The position numbers were made by a program, and so were the translations under genes. 64,000 nucleotides of DNA from Riptortus pedestris (taxonomy: Eukaryota; Arthropoda; Insecta; Hemiptera; Alydidae), in NCBI GenBank assembly GCA_019009955.1, contig CM032233.1, positions 95,768,001 to 95,832,000 of the forward strand, written 5' to 3'. Positions 35,617 to 46,645 of the stretch are shown here, piece after piece. Each line of letters starts with the position of its first letter. Within the stretch, counting starts at the first letter, position 1. The notes below the pieces were generated by a model. That model had not been told where the DNA came from, searched no databases, and saw only the letters and a program-made list of their open reading frames with translations.

Positions 35617-38099
35617 GACAGAAATCAGATATCATACATACAAAATGGCAGCCCTAGAGTTAAATAGCTCCTTATGAATAGCTGAGGATCAAGTGTAGAT
35701 TAAAATGTTTGACTATTCCATAATAATTATATGATACTTTATTATGAGCTAGAAATACTTTTGAACGATAATACGATGCCATTGAAATAGATGTATAATG
35801 AAGGCACATGGTTGAAGCATTATTTACTGAAGATAGCAATGGTTTGCCAAAAACTCTAAACTAGGTATCACCTAGCCTCAAGCTGGCCTTTATAGTCTGC
35901 CCTTACCTTCTACGTACATTGACTTTGGATTCTTATGTTATTGAGATTTATTTATAATAACTTGATTCTCAATACCCCATACAGTTTCCTTCCTTCTTCT
36001 AAGATTATTATCGAATGCGTTCTTAACTGAAGGTTCCCCAAATTAGTGTTTTATATATCACATTATAAAGTAACCTTTAATATTAGAGTTGGCTCTAGCA
36101 AAGGCGTTCCGGATTGCGATAAAAACCATAAAGTGGGAGGTCAAAAACAACTTAAAATCTTTAAATTTCGGAATGAAGATTAGGACTATTATAGAGGAAA
36201 GGCATATAGAGGAGAAGTGGGTGGTAGGGAGGAGCTCGGAGGGGAAACGAGTGTTGAATATGTGAAGTTGTAATGGTTCCGCCGCTGGCTTGACTCGAAG
36301 TGGAAGGGGGTAGTAGTAGACAAATACTTGCAATCAAGGGGGAGGCAGCCAAGAAGAAAGGCTTGGAATGTTAATTCCCAACGCCGGCACAAACAATTCA
36401 ATTAACATTTTCTGTTGCAATTCACTAGTGGGGAGTTGTGGAGGCCCTCCCAGAATTCCACATCGAATTACTCCATCTTCTATCTGATGTGACTGCTAAG
36501 CACCCCCCACCCATTCCCCCAAACCCTAAACGCTGCCCATACTTACCAACTTTCAACTGTCAATGGGAATCTGAAATGTAAAGCACTCTTATGACCTATG
36601 TAATCTTAAGGGCAAAAGAAATCGTTCGCCAATAAGACCCTTTTATATCCGTTTATGTAATTTCAATTAAAATTCTGCCCTAATCTTCAATTATAACCAA
36701 GATTATAACTTATATCTAGTGATCAGGTATTGTTTTAACGATATTAAATTTAATTACAAAAGGTAATTGGGATTCAATTTGAAAGGATAATTTAGCATTC
36801 TTCTTACATCGTTAGAAGTGGCCTTTTTGCAGCATACATAACAAAGAAAAGATAGAGATTTCTTCAAGTAAGCAATTTATATTACAAAAAAAAAGATTAG
36901 GTTTAAACGTTCGTAAAATAAAATAAGTACATCTTGAAAAAAAATAAATCCACTTACAACATAAAGGAAGAAGTTTCTAATATAGCATTGAAACTGCACA
37001 ACGACATAAAAGAATGTTCTATGTTGTTGCGTTCTTCGTTAAAACTACAGCACTGGAAGTAATTGATACCATTTAACATATTTATGACCTTTTCGTGTCA
37101 CCAATGTTTCCAACCAAATTATATTCTAATTCCTGTATTTTACACAGAACCAGATTATCATGTCGTTTTGGTGCAATGTAATATCTTTACACTGTCTCCA
37201 GCTGTTAAAGGATATAGAAAAAATTGATTTAATTTCCTTGGGATATAATTTTTGTTGCCTTAACAAAAATTATCAGTCCAGAAATTAATTAGAAGCCGTT
37301 GAATCCAACAGAGCCTTTATGCCAATTACCTTCCTATGGATAACTTGAGCTTCCAGCTGATTCGGTGTTGAAACAAGTTAATTTACGTTTCATGAGTCTG
37401 TCACTATTTGTTCACATTCATGCCGGAATAGTGACACCACTGAATTGACTGACTAAATATAACTTTGTCTTCAAGTTTTGTCATATAACATAACATTTTT
37501 CAATGTGATGCATTATGACTCTTTTGAAAAATGATCTCTCCTCCAAACTCCAATACTTCCTTTCTCGTTTTGGACATTAACCTACTGCGCCTATACTTTT
37601 TACATGAAACGCGTGCTCGAGTTCATCCATGCATATTAGATGAGACAGAAAATACCCTCAATATATACGACGAAGACATGAATATATGGTTGTCTCGACG
37701 TGAACCTCAAAGCTACGCCAGGCAAAAGTGTTGATCAGTACAGGAACCGTTAAATTATGTCCCAATTCTTGTCGGAGGTAGTGGCACTGGATGATACGGC
37801 TTCTACCTCCTTTTCTTTGTAAAATTGTGATTCATTTTCCAACTAGGAGTTCGTTTGAAAAGCATTGGCTTCTTTATATAGTATCAGCTCAGACGGACTC
37901 TGTATCGGCCGATCAAGTTATAATTAAAAAGCCTCTTAAACGAAATTTTATTTTCGTAATTCATCTCGTAAATTATTCAGTGCATCGACTTTAATAGATG
38001 TGAATATCAATATCAAAATATACTGAAATTAACTACCAAAATGACATACCTACATGGAGACGACCCAAATTTGGTTCTACTATTTCTACTCCCTCGGGA
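35617..38099. other. unassigned interval, partly GC-richer
   Basis: 36180-36560 is purine-rich and GC-richer. Overlapping minus frames at 36058-36401 are mutual shadows without motifs. A 67-codon plus frame at 37531-37734 is unrecognised. No repeats assigned. Confidence 0.35.
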
Positions 38100-38385
38100 A
38101 TTTCTAGGCTTCGAAATGAAATGTATATATTTTCATTAAATGTTAACATAGTATAATAGGATACTTCAAAACATTTTTGTTTTCTTTAAATACTTTACTA
38201 TTATTATCTCAATTATTTTCTTTACAAACTATTGAATAGAATTTATACTAATATAATACATTCGTCATAAAACTAGCTCAAATTCCATGAATACATTTTA
38301 TAAAATCTATGTATATAATAATTATATATAATAAATTAATTTCGTGAACAATCCCTCCAGGAACCCCCTGAGCTGACTTCAATGG
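38100..38385 (-). repeat. end block of the 2690-4400 repeat family
   Basis: TTCATTAAATGTTAACATAG, ACATTTTTGTTTTCTTT, CAAATTCCATGAATACATTT TATAAAATC and AAATTAATTTCGTGAACAAT match 6420-6690 in the same orientation. The interior of that repeat is missing. Confidence 0.65.
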
Positions 38386-38437
38386 CCCTTGCCAACTTAA
38401 AACTATATCATTTCTTATGCCATCATTGCTGACTTTT

Positions 38438-38561
38438 TTAGCAGATTTCCCTTAAGGGAAATCAGCAATTGAGGTCGTACTTATGACGCGATTTTCGAAA
38501 AATTTCTTCAAATGTCCATCGATCCTACCCAAGAGATGACGAAAATGAGGACCGTTCAAAA

Positions 38562-38617
<56 letters not shown>

Positions 38618-39430
38618 TCAATCTTGAATATTATCCGAGATATTAGCATTTTTCAGTTTTCAGCCTTCAGCAAACCCCCACTTCCACTCATGTTACAAAA
38701 ATAATCCTGTTATGTAATCAACTACATTATTCAAAGCTTAAGTACCATAAATTGTTTTCAAGAAACCTTTATTATACGAGATAGACGCAAATATGTTATG
38801 GTGACCTACCCCTCCCCTTCCTAAGCTCTTGGACGACTAAAATTTGATTGATTGAAATAAAAATTATTCTGATCCATTATAAATTACAGTACTTCTTCTT
38901 CTTCTTCTACCTCCATCGTGCCGATAAGCGTGGAGGGGCCACCTCAGTCCACTTTGCCCAGCTGGGTCTGTCCGCCGCTAGTCTCCTCATCTCAGGCGCG
39001 GTCTTGCCCCTTTCTGATCCTAATCGAGCTACGTAGTCCTGGTAGGTAAGTCTAGGTCTACCACGGGGTCGTTTGCCTTTTTGCCGTGCTTCATATAACC
39101 ATTTGGCCTTTCTTGTGTCCCCCATTCGGTTGACATGTCCAAACCACTTAAGTTGGCGCTCCTCAACTATCTCTCCAATCGGTCTCACCCCAAGGTCCTC
39201 TCTTATCCGCTCATTTCTGATGCGGTCTCGCCTTGTTTGGGTCGGAGAGAGTTGAACCTTATTGGGCAAGCACGCAAGCAAACTCAAGGTAGCAGAAATG
39301 AGATACCTATGGTGCATTGCGGGAAATTACAGTACTAGATATAGTAAATAGTTTTCAATAAAATTAATATGTTATATTCTGATATATTTCAGTAATTATT
39401 TTTCTTTCCTGTGAGAGGTTGGCACAGGTT
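38438..39430 (-). mobile_element. HINE-like element split by a LINE
   Basis: The inverted 3' end is near-perfect (TTAGCAGATTTCCCTTAAGG), then the 3' block and (AT)n at 38563-38616. Next comes TCTCAATCTTGAATATTATC, so about 200 bp of the core between AT and this point is deleted relative to other copies. The spacer block TTACAGTACT is split at 38893 by the LINE insert and resumes at 39324. The 5' head is missing or too diverged to see. Confidence 0.78.
38894..39323 (-). pseudogene. 5'-truncated RTE-like LINE with 13-bp target duplication
   Basis: The minus frame (38907-39317) reads TRRDRIRNERIREDLGVRPI, ERQLKWFGHVNRMGDTRKAK, then GKRPRGRPRLTYQDYVARLG. This is the conserved C-terminus of RTE-like endonuclease-RT proteins (R-N-E-x-I-R ... 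L-x-W-x-G-H-V-x-R-M ... G-K-R-x-R-G-R-P-R). The protein ends close to the 3' tail, read on the minus strand as (GAA)n at 38894-38904. AAATTACAGTACT flanks it at 38881-38893 and 39324-39336. About 9600-9650 shows the same host sequence uninterrupted. The frame is open, so the insertion is fairly young. Confidence 0.88.
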
Positions 39431-39589
39431 GGTATGTTATTTACAATAACTTGTTACATGAAATACCATTGTTGTCTTGTGTTACAAAAGCACGTATTTT
39501 CTCCCTAGCCCTGACTGACAACGGCCTCCTAGCGTTCTCAAACTTTTGGCTACAGCTTAAGTTATAAAGATACGGGCTGCCCTTGCAAT

Positions 39590-39780
39590 GCTTGATCCTT
39601 CTGTAGTCAGGGGACGGCAAATAATCTCACATCAGGAACAAGGCGGCTCATGTAACGCATGCTGTATGGAAATACCCTAAAGGACTATCCCAGTGGAAAC
39701 CCAGCCATCTTATAGATGCAGCTCTGGCCTTGATATCAATCTTAGCTAGACTGTCCAGAGATAAAGCCAAGAACTAAGTC
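39590..39780 (-). pseudogene. R2-like RT thumb fragment, degraded
   Basis: A minus frame reads AKIDIKARAASIRWLGFHWD followed by SPLGYFHTA, after TFVYDLVLGFISG in a shifted frame. This resembles the post-palm region of R2-group RTs (L-x-x-x-D-x-x-I-R-x-A-x-R-x-W-L-x-L-P-x-D-x-P-x-G-F-F-H-A). Palm motifs are not present here. The other R2-like piece at 61045-61560 holds the palm, so the two together suggest a multi-copy R2-like family. Confidence 0.6.
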
Positions 39781-40500
39781 ATACACAAACGTGCCATGTA
39801 GCGCAAGAATTGACAGACGACTGAGGGTCTCCCTGCTAAGTTCACCTTCCGTAAATGATCTTACTCTTCCAACTCTTATCAGTGAGACGGTTAACCCCGC
39901 TTGAGTAGATCCATGGCTGCTCGGAGAGTAAAATGATTTACTTTATCGACTCATATCAATGAAGACGATGTTCTATTCGTGGAGTAAAAAAAAATTTAAT
40001 TTAAAACGTTAAAAAAATAGCACATTTTCTATCATCTCCCATTTCTATGAGGATACCCCCTCATGGGGGTCGTTTTCCCTGTTCATCAGATGCTTCTCAA
40101 GACTTAGTTTTGATTATTACATCCTTCCCGCTACCCAATTGACCCCCATGGGACAGTGTATTTAAAATGTTCCAACTTTTATTAAAACAGGAGTCTTTTT
40201 ATTTCTTTTGTTGCTTTCAATATTAGAGTTGCTAATTTCGTTGAATTCGCCAACGGTAGGCTTTGTTCATATTCAACTACGTAAAAATGAATATAAAATA
40301 TGTGTCAGAACAACGTGTAGACGATATCTAAGCACCACAGGGAAGATATCTTCAAAAATAAGTATAAAACCTCCAACTAAACTACACTCCACTTATGAAA
40401 AGCTGCTGACATCTGCGTTCAAGAGGAGAACATTAGCAAATCCTAACCCCACGCTCCAGTTCTCTCTAACTTGGGGCATTCGACATTTCTGTTATGCATC
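39781..40500. other. unassigned interval
   Basis: A 99-codon plus frame at 40208-40507 has no recognisable domain and is probably chance. Confidence 0.35.
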
Positions 40501-40587
40501 TTGTTAAATTAAACATTTTCAACCCTTTCATTCTTGATTATAAATCAGCGCTCTCACATTCTCACAATTGTATGCTCTTAACCATAT
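40501..40587 (+). repeat. 87-bp direct repeat, left copy
   Basis: TTGTTAAATTAAACATTTTC AACCC, TCTTGATTATAAATCAGCGC and TCTCACATTCTCACAATTG recur at 40840-40926 with only a few substitutions. The HINE-like fragment at 40588-40839 lies between the copies. Confidence 0.92.
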
Positions 40588-40839
40588 TTGGTATTTAAGT
40601 TTCAAATAAAGTGTTTCATTATACAATAACTTATTGTTAATACATGAGTAGGAGTGTGAGTTACTGAAGGCCGAAAACAAAAAAATTGCAAATATCTCGG
40701 TTAATAATCAATGTGAGAAAACGTACATAACAACATTTATATAACATTACATTTTCAATAAGTTCTATACAAAATTTCGATTTGACCAATAATTACGTAG
40801 ATTTATTGCCCCCTTCCACAGGTACGATGTTATACAACA
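40588..40839 (+). mobile_element. HINE-like core fragment between direct repeats
   Basis: TATTTAAGTTTCAAATAAAG, TGAGTAGGAGTGTGAGTTAC, AATATCTCGGTTAATAATC and TACAAAATTTCGATTTGACC match the type-B body of 42303-42936 closely. The head and everything after CAGGTACGATG are missing. Confidence 0.75.
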
Positions 40840-40926
40840 TTGTTAAATTAAACATTCTCAACCCTTTCATTCTTGATTATAAATCAGCGCTCTCACATTC
40901 TCATAATTGTAAGCTCTTGACCATTT
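40840..40926 (+). repeat. 87-bp direct repeat, right copy
   Basis: Partner of 40501-40587, offset 339 bp. Confidence 0.92.
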
Positions 40927-41672
40927 TTAAACAAACAACTAGGAGAAAATGGAGGGCATTTTCGGAGGGCAAGGACTACAATAAGAAAATTTGAGTTTGT
41001 GAATTATTAAGTATGATTATAGGTGGTTCGTAGTGGAGAAGAAAGGGCAAAATATGATGAGTTAGGCGACAAAAGGCTTGCAAGAAGTGTTATGTGCCAC
41101 TCTCTACTCCAACAATTCTTCCACGGCTATAAGGAATGAAAAACAAAAGACTGAGCCATCCCCCTCTGCCGCTCTTAAACTTCCATTAAAAGCGTAACAA
41201 ATTTCAGTTTTAAACTAACCCAATTAAAACTGTATAGCCTTCATAGTTATATGAAATATGTTAATGTTTGGGTATATAACAAAATGTTAAGTTGGCCAGT
41301 GGACAAAGGGTGTGTGGGTGTGTGTAGGAAGGGGAGATTTGGTGATTAAGAAGGCTCATTGTGAGAGGAAGAGGGTCGCGTGTTCTTGGACATTTCCCTC
41401 AAAGGGAGCATTGTGTCTCGGAGCCTCTAATGCATCACCCCAAACAAAGCTACCTCAATCAACTTTCTCGACAACTATGTCCCACACAATGAATAGACCA
41501 GAACAAAAAAGTTATCTTACACTAAAGCGTTTGTTACTCTCTTCTCATAGACTTTATTGCGACGGCGTATATATGCGTTTTACACAACATAAAATCATGT
41601 GGGCCATGGAAAAGAAGCTATTTACGACGTCTCCTAAAAGGATTCCTTAAACCTTTCCACCACAATTCTGCA
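40927..41672. other. unassigned interval
   Basis: A 112-codon plus frame at 41312-41650 is the longest non-repeat frame here but has no recognised motif, no clear start context and ordinary composition. I do not call it a gene. Confidence 0.35.
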
Positions 41673-41687
41673 TAGTACACAGGAGTA

Positions 41688-42112
41688 GATAGATGGATAG
41701 ATAGATTTTATTGGCTAATATATACATATTTTAGCCTGAGTCTGGTCCATTTGGTGTTAGTAATCTTACTAATAATATTCTAAAAGAAAATATATATATA
41801 TATATATAAATTGAGGTTTTAGTGGCCCAACGTTTGATTCAAATGGCTTAAATGGTTGCTTTATTTGTGTTTGTTTTTTTTAATCTAATTCTACTTTTAA
41901 ATCAAAGTTATGCTACTATATACAATAAAATAATACTTTCTTGTTAACACTTCACATTAAACAAATAAATAAAAGTAAATACATATGATGTTGAATAGTA
42001 CTAATCAGATTAAATTATAAAGAATTTTAGAAGTTTAAGCCCTACTTGAAAACATTTATTAAAAAAAATGTATTATTTTATTGTATATAGTGGGTTAATA
42101 TTATGACACTAG

Positions 42113-42164
<52 letters not shown>

Positions 42165-42268
42165 GTTTTTTTTCTTTTTGTTTATTATTAGTAATATTAC
42201 TAACACCAAATGCGCCAGACTCAGGCTAAAATATGTATATATTAGCGAATAAAATCTATCTATCTATC
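41688..42268. mobile_element. fold-back element with outward TATC tails and 15-bp target duplication
   Basis: The left end (GATAGATGGATAGATAGATT, GGCTAATATATACATATTTT, AGCCTGAGTCTGG) and the right end (CCAGACTCAGGCTAAAATAT through AATCTATCTATCTATC) are reverse complements over about 110 bp, including a TTAGTAATATTACTAA stretch. TAGTACACAGGAGTA flanks the whole unit at 41673-41687 and 42269-42283. Between the arms are 380 bp of AT-rich DNA with (AT)n at 42116-42163. The arm sequence is the 3' end type seen singly at 16075-16136, so each arm looks like a retroposon 3' end with tail. Confidence 0.8.
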
Positions 42269-42302
42269 TAGTACACAGGAGTAACTACAATTAAAAAAAA
42301 AG

Positions 42303-42936
42303 TCCGTCACACAGGGGCTGTATAAACTAAGAAGATTTCCCACGTGCGTCGCGTATTTGCATTTATCTCAAAACGTAGAAGTTCAAAGGAACAATATTTG
42401 GTATATAGGCTTCAAATAAAGCGTTTCATTATTCAACAGCTTATTGTTAATGTATGAGTAGGAGTGGGGAGTTACTCAAGTCCGAAAACAAAAAAATTGT
42501 AAATATCTCGGTTAATAATCAAGGTATGAAAAAACGTACATAACAAAGTTTATATAACATTACATTTCCAATAATTTCTATACAATATTTCGATTTGACC
42601 TATAGTAACGGAAATTTTTCAACTTTTCGAAATTCCCCCCCCCCCTACAAACTTCCCCTACCACAGGTACGGTATCTGCGAACATTAACGAACTCGACCT
42701 TCAGTTTTGCATGAAACGCTTATACATATATCGAGTTACGATACGACAAAAACTACGACTGATAGAGCGGAACATACAAGTGTATGTATATATGCATATA
42801 TAAGTACATATATAATTTTAAACGGACCTCATTTTCGTTATCTACTAGGTAGGATCAATGGACATGGATTTAGGAAATTTTTCGTGACTCGAGTACGACC
42901 TCAATAGCTGAGTTCCCTTAAGGAAAATCTGCTAAA
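42303..42936 (+). mobile_element. HINE-like element, complete type-B copy
   Basis: TCCGTCACACAGGGGCTGTA with AAGATTTCCCACGTGCGTCG opens it. The core follows. The microsatellite is here a degraded TATATGCATATATAAGTACA stretch (42785-42815). The end has a slightly imperfect palindrome (GAGTTCCCTTAAGGAAAATC TGCTAA). A Tigger transposon begins 9 bases after its end. Confidence 0.85.
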
Positions 42937-42944
42937 ACTGTTTA

Positions 42945-45231
42945 CAGTAGGACCCCCATTATCCGTGGCTCTATTAACCGGGATTCCAGTTAACCGGGGT
43001 TCAGAGTAGCTTTTTATTTTATTTATTTTTTTTTTTTTGTTATAAAGTGTTTTTTAATTCTTACACCATTTATTTTATTTGTGTAATTTATATTTAAAAT
43101 AAATGAATACGTAAGAATATTTCTAATGATTACAATAATTTTTAACTATGTATTGTTCTTAAATAATAAAAAATAAAAAGAATGGAAAAACACGGCAACT
43201 TGGTACAATTTAATGAATGAGATGTTTCGGCATTTCGGGTGACTAGTGGTTTGATTCATATTCTAGGAACGGTAATGTTTTCAAGTCTTTCTATGAAACC
43301 CATACTGCCCCTTCTGCTGTTTGCCTACAAACAAAATTCTTTGTCAGTTGTGCTTTAGTCTCCCTTTAAATTCAATCTAAAATGTCGCAAAAAAGAAAAC
43401 GTGTTGTGTTAACACTCGAACAGAAGTTAGCCATTATAAACCGTGTAGAAAAAGGTGAAAGTGTTAAAAAATTATCCACCGAATTCGGAATCGGCGAACA
43501 AACCGTTCGTGATATTTTGAAGAAGAAAAAAGACATTTCCGGCTTCGTATCGTCGTCAGCCCAAACAACGTTTCCTCGGAAAACTATGAAGACTTCTACA
43601 TTAAAAGACGTAGATGAAGCCGTCTATCAATGGTTCATTCAAAGACGTGCCGAGGGAGTTCCCATTTCTGGGCCAATGGTGAGTGAGAAAGCTTTATGGT
43701 TTCATGAAAATTTAAAAATTGAGGAGCCATTCTCCGCTTCTCAAGGATGGCTCCACAAATTCAAAAAAAGACACGGTATCAGGCAGTTGGCAATTCAAGG
43801 GGAGAGTCTTAGCGGTGATAATGTTGCTGCCACGTTATTTATTGAAAATTTTAACTGTTTGGTCAAAAAATTTGATTTAACTCCTGATCAAATTTATAAT
43901 GCGGATGAATCGGGTTTGTTTTGGAAAATGCTTCCTTCAAAAACCTTAGCAGCTCATTCCGAAAAATATGCACCTGGTCACAAATCCAGCAAAGAACGGC
44001 TTACAATTATGACATGTTGTAATGCATCAGGAGATCATAAATTAAAATTAACTGTTATAGGGAAAGCGAAAAAACCTCGATCATTCAGAGGGACTGAAAT
44101 AAGAAGTCTTCCGTGTGACTATTATAACCATCCTAAAGCTTGGATGAATCAGACGATCTTTTCATCATGGTTTAAAGACAAATTCGTACCTTCCGTAAAG
44201 TCACCACTTAAAACAGAAAGGTCTACCAATTAGAGCTGTTTTATTACTCGACAATGCTCCTTCTCATCCAGCTGAGTCTACTTTGACAACCGAAGATGGA
44301 CAAATTTTTGTTCATTATCTTCCACCAAATGTCACATCTCTGATCCAGCCAATGGATCAAGGAGTAATATCCAGTTTAAAGAGAAGGTATAAAAAAATAT
44401 TCCTGAGATTTCTGCTTGAGGAGAATAATAGTACTGACTCATTAAAAGAAATCGTAAAAAAGTGGAACATAAAAGACGCCATCTTTTCAGTTTGTGAAGC
44501 TTGGGCAAACTTATCCCCAACAACATTGAAACTTTCATGGGGCAAAATATTGGAACAAGAAGATTTTGTTCAGGAATCCTCAGAAGAAGTTGAAACAGAA
44601 TCATTTCTCGAAATCGCCAAAGCTCTCCCAGATTTCATCCATGTTGATAGAGATGACATGAAAAAATGGCTGGAAAGTGAAATAGACGAAGAGGGATTCG
44701 AACAGCTGACTGATAACGAAATAGCAGATCTTCACAGAAAAGACGAGCCATCGACTTCGTTGCAGTCTGATTATGGAAATATGAGCGATGAGGACGAAGA
44801 TTCGCTTATTTTTTCGGAAATAAAGAAAATTAAACACAACCAAGCATTGGAGGCAACCGAACTTCTATTAAACTATTTTGAACAAGAGAACGCCGATTAT
44901 AGCAGAATTATCTTGCTTCGAACAATGAGAAGTGATATTAGAAAAGAGATGCTTAATAAAAAACAAACTAAGATCACTGATTTTTTTCTCTAAATGAAAA
45001 TTCAATATATAGTAAAACCTACATATGTATATTTATACTCACATGTATTTTTAATGTACAGAAAACGTTTGATCGTTAATAAATCTGGCATTCTACAGAG
45101 TTTTGTTTTTTAATTAACGTTCTTACCTATCACATTAAAGCAATAAAATATTGTAATTCGATTATCCGGGGTTTTCTATTATCCGTGAACACCCATGCCC
45201 ATCATTACCCCGGTTAACAGGGGTTCTACTG
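42945..45231 (+). mobile_element. Tigger/pogo-type DNA transposon
   Basis: The left end CAGTAGGACCCCCATTATCC and, inverted, the right end CAGTAGAACCCCTGTTAACC form imperfect terminal inverted repeats of about 21-22 bp. TA on each side (42943-42944, 45232-45233) is the target duplication expected for Tc1/mariner-pogo elements. Sub-terminal TTAACCGG and TTATCCG motifs recur inside both ends, possibly as transposase binding sites. The 2287-bp unit holds one transposase frame at 43382-44993 with one frameshift. Ends and TA are intact, so it is a recent arrival compared with all other repeats here. Confidence 0.93.
43382..44993 (+). pseudogene. Tigger-like DDE transposase, single frameshift
   Basis: The first part (283 codons) starts MSQKRKRVVLTLEQKLAIIN, a CENP-B/pogo N-terminal helix-turn-helix (about residues 5-52). 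A second Tc5-type DNA-binding helix-turn-helix follows (about 72-142, with SASQGWLHKFKKRHGI). The DDE_1 nuclease has its first catalytic Asp in YNADESGLFW (D175). It stops at 44231-44233 after a +1 shift at about 44199-44210. The downstream frame is open to 44993 and gives the second Asp (LLLDNAPSHP, codon 44250) and third Asp (QPMDQGVI, codon 44355), a DD34D spacing normal for pogo elements. An acidic C-terminus ends TKITDFFL. A one-base insertion, real or a sequencing error, is the only visible lesion. Confidence 0.93.
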
Positions 45232-45233
45232 TA

Positions 45234-45832
45234 ATTTAGTTTGGCACTGACAAACATTTTCAAAATATCAATATAACATTTAATGTTACAACAAGTGCTC
45301 AAACATGTTTGGGTTTCATTAAAACGAACTCAAAGGCACATGTTAATAAATTGTATTTCAAGGTGTATTGACAGCAGAACTAAGGGGATGGACGAGCCGA
45401 AATTGTAAGAGGGGATAACTACTTCACTGATTCCTCTCCTCTCAGCATTATTCCGTGCTAGTAGAGGTTTCATATAATTTTAATAAGATTCAAAATACTC
45501 ATTATATAATTTCAACCATTCACTTACAGTGTATACAAAGGCGGAATTAACTGATTAAATGTATTCTTACTCTACTTAACGGTCTTTCCAAAATTATATC
45601 GTGGGTGTTTCATAGAGGGAAAGGACATTTTTTTCAGTTTTACTCATAGGAAGGGAGACGGAACCGCATAGAAATATTTTTTATCCGATTTATAAAGCGA
45701 TATTTATTCTTCTACTCCATACTTACAAAACATATTTTTACTTCTTTGAATATTTTGGTCTCTGAAATTCATTATGCATGGCCATTACGGCATAAATGAA
45801 TTTCACCCGACATAACTTTAAGCTGGCTTACA
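45234..45832. other. unassigned interval
   Basis: AT-rich, no recognised repeat or coding. Confidence 0.35.
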
Positions 45833-46618
45833 AAAATCCAAGATGAACTCAGGGAATGGCCAGAGAATCGGTGAGAGATCTCTAGAAGAAAATAAGTCAG
45901 TCACGCAGGAGCTGCATAAATTAAGCAGATTTCCCAAATCCTGGGATGACACACTACTGATCTCTTCTCACCATACATTTTTCTATTAGTAAGTACAAAT
46001 AAGATGAATAGAAGTGGGGGTTTACTGAACGCTAAAAACAAGAAAGTAAGAATGGCTCACATAATATTTGAGTTATAAATAAATGTATAGAAGATCAATT
46101 GAAAAGCATGAATATTGGTTCTACGACATTTATCGATATAACACATAATAACCCTCCCCCTATTCCTCATCAGATTTCAGACATTAACTAATGTGACAAC
46201 CTTAAATACGACGTACTATTATCATTAGACAAGGAAGAGGAGGTTTATGAAGAGTAAAATAAAAAATTCCAATTATCTCCGTTATTATAAGCCGGATCGA
46301 AAAATGTTACAAAACCGATCATTTTGAAAATTTAACCTCCTACAATTGTTGTTTAATACATTTTTTCTCTCACTCAAATATTAACCAAGGTAATTGCACT
46401 CATTTAGTTTTCAGTCTTCTGTTAACCCCCCCCCCACTTCTATTCATCGTATTTGTACTTACTAATAGAAAATATATGGTGAGACCAGATCAGTAGTGTG
46501 TCATCCCAGGATTTGGGAAATCTGCTTAATTTATGCAGGTCCAGCGTGACGGACTTATTTTCTTCTAGAGACCTCTTAACGCTTCTCTGGCCATTCCTGA
46601 GTTCATCTTGGATTTCAT
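45833..46618. mobile_element. long inverted-repeat unit built on HINE-like type-C heads
   Basis: The left arm has ATCCAAGATGAACTCAGGGA, ATGGCCAGAGAA, TCTAGAAGAAAATAAG, then the head GTCACGCAGGAGCTGCATAA and TTTCCCAAATCCTGGGATGA. The right arm is its reverse complement (TCATCCCAGGATTTGGGAAA ... CTTATTTTCTTCTAGAGA ... CTGGCCATTCCTGAGTTCAT CTTGGAT). The arms exceed 180 bp and include about 60 bp outside the usual element start, so flanking DNA is part of the inversion. The inner part is element core from both sides. Confidence 0.82.
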
Positions 46619-46645
46619 CTTGAATTGGAGTAAAACATAAAAAAA

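Noticed and set aside
40208..40507. 99-codon plus frame
   Set aside because: No domain, and it runs into the 87-bp direct repeat; most likely chance.
41312..41650. 112-codon plus-strand frame, a possible small gene
   Set aside because: No recognised motif or homology, no splice or promoter support, and a length expected by chance in 64 kb.
44332..44843. Minus-strand frames opposite the Tigger transposase
   Set aside because: Shadows of the real plus-strand transposase frame.
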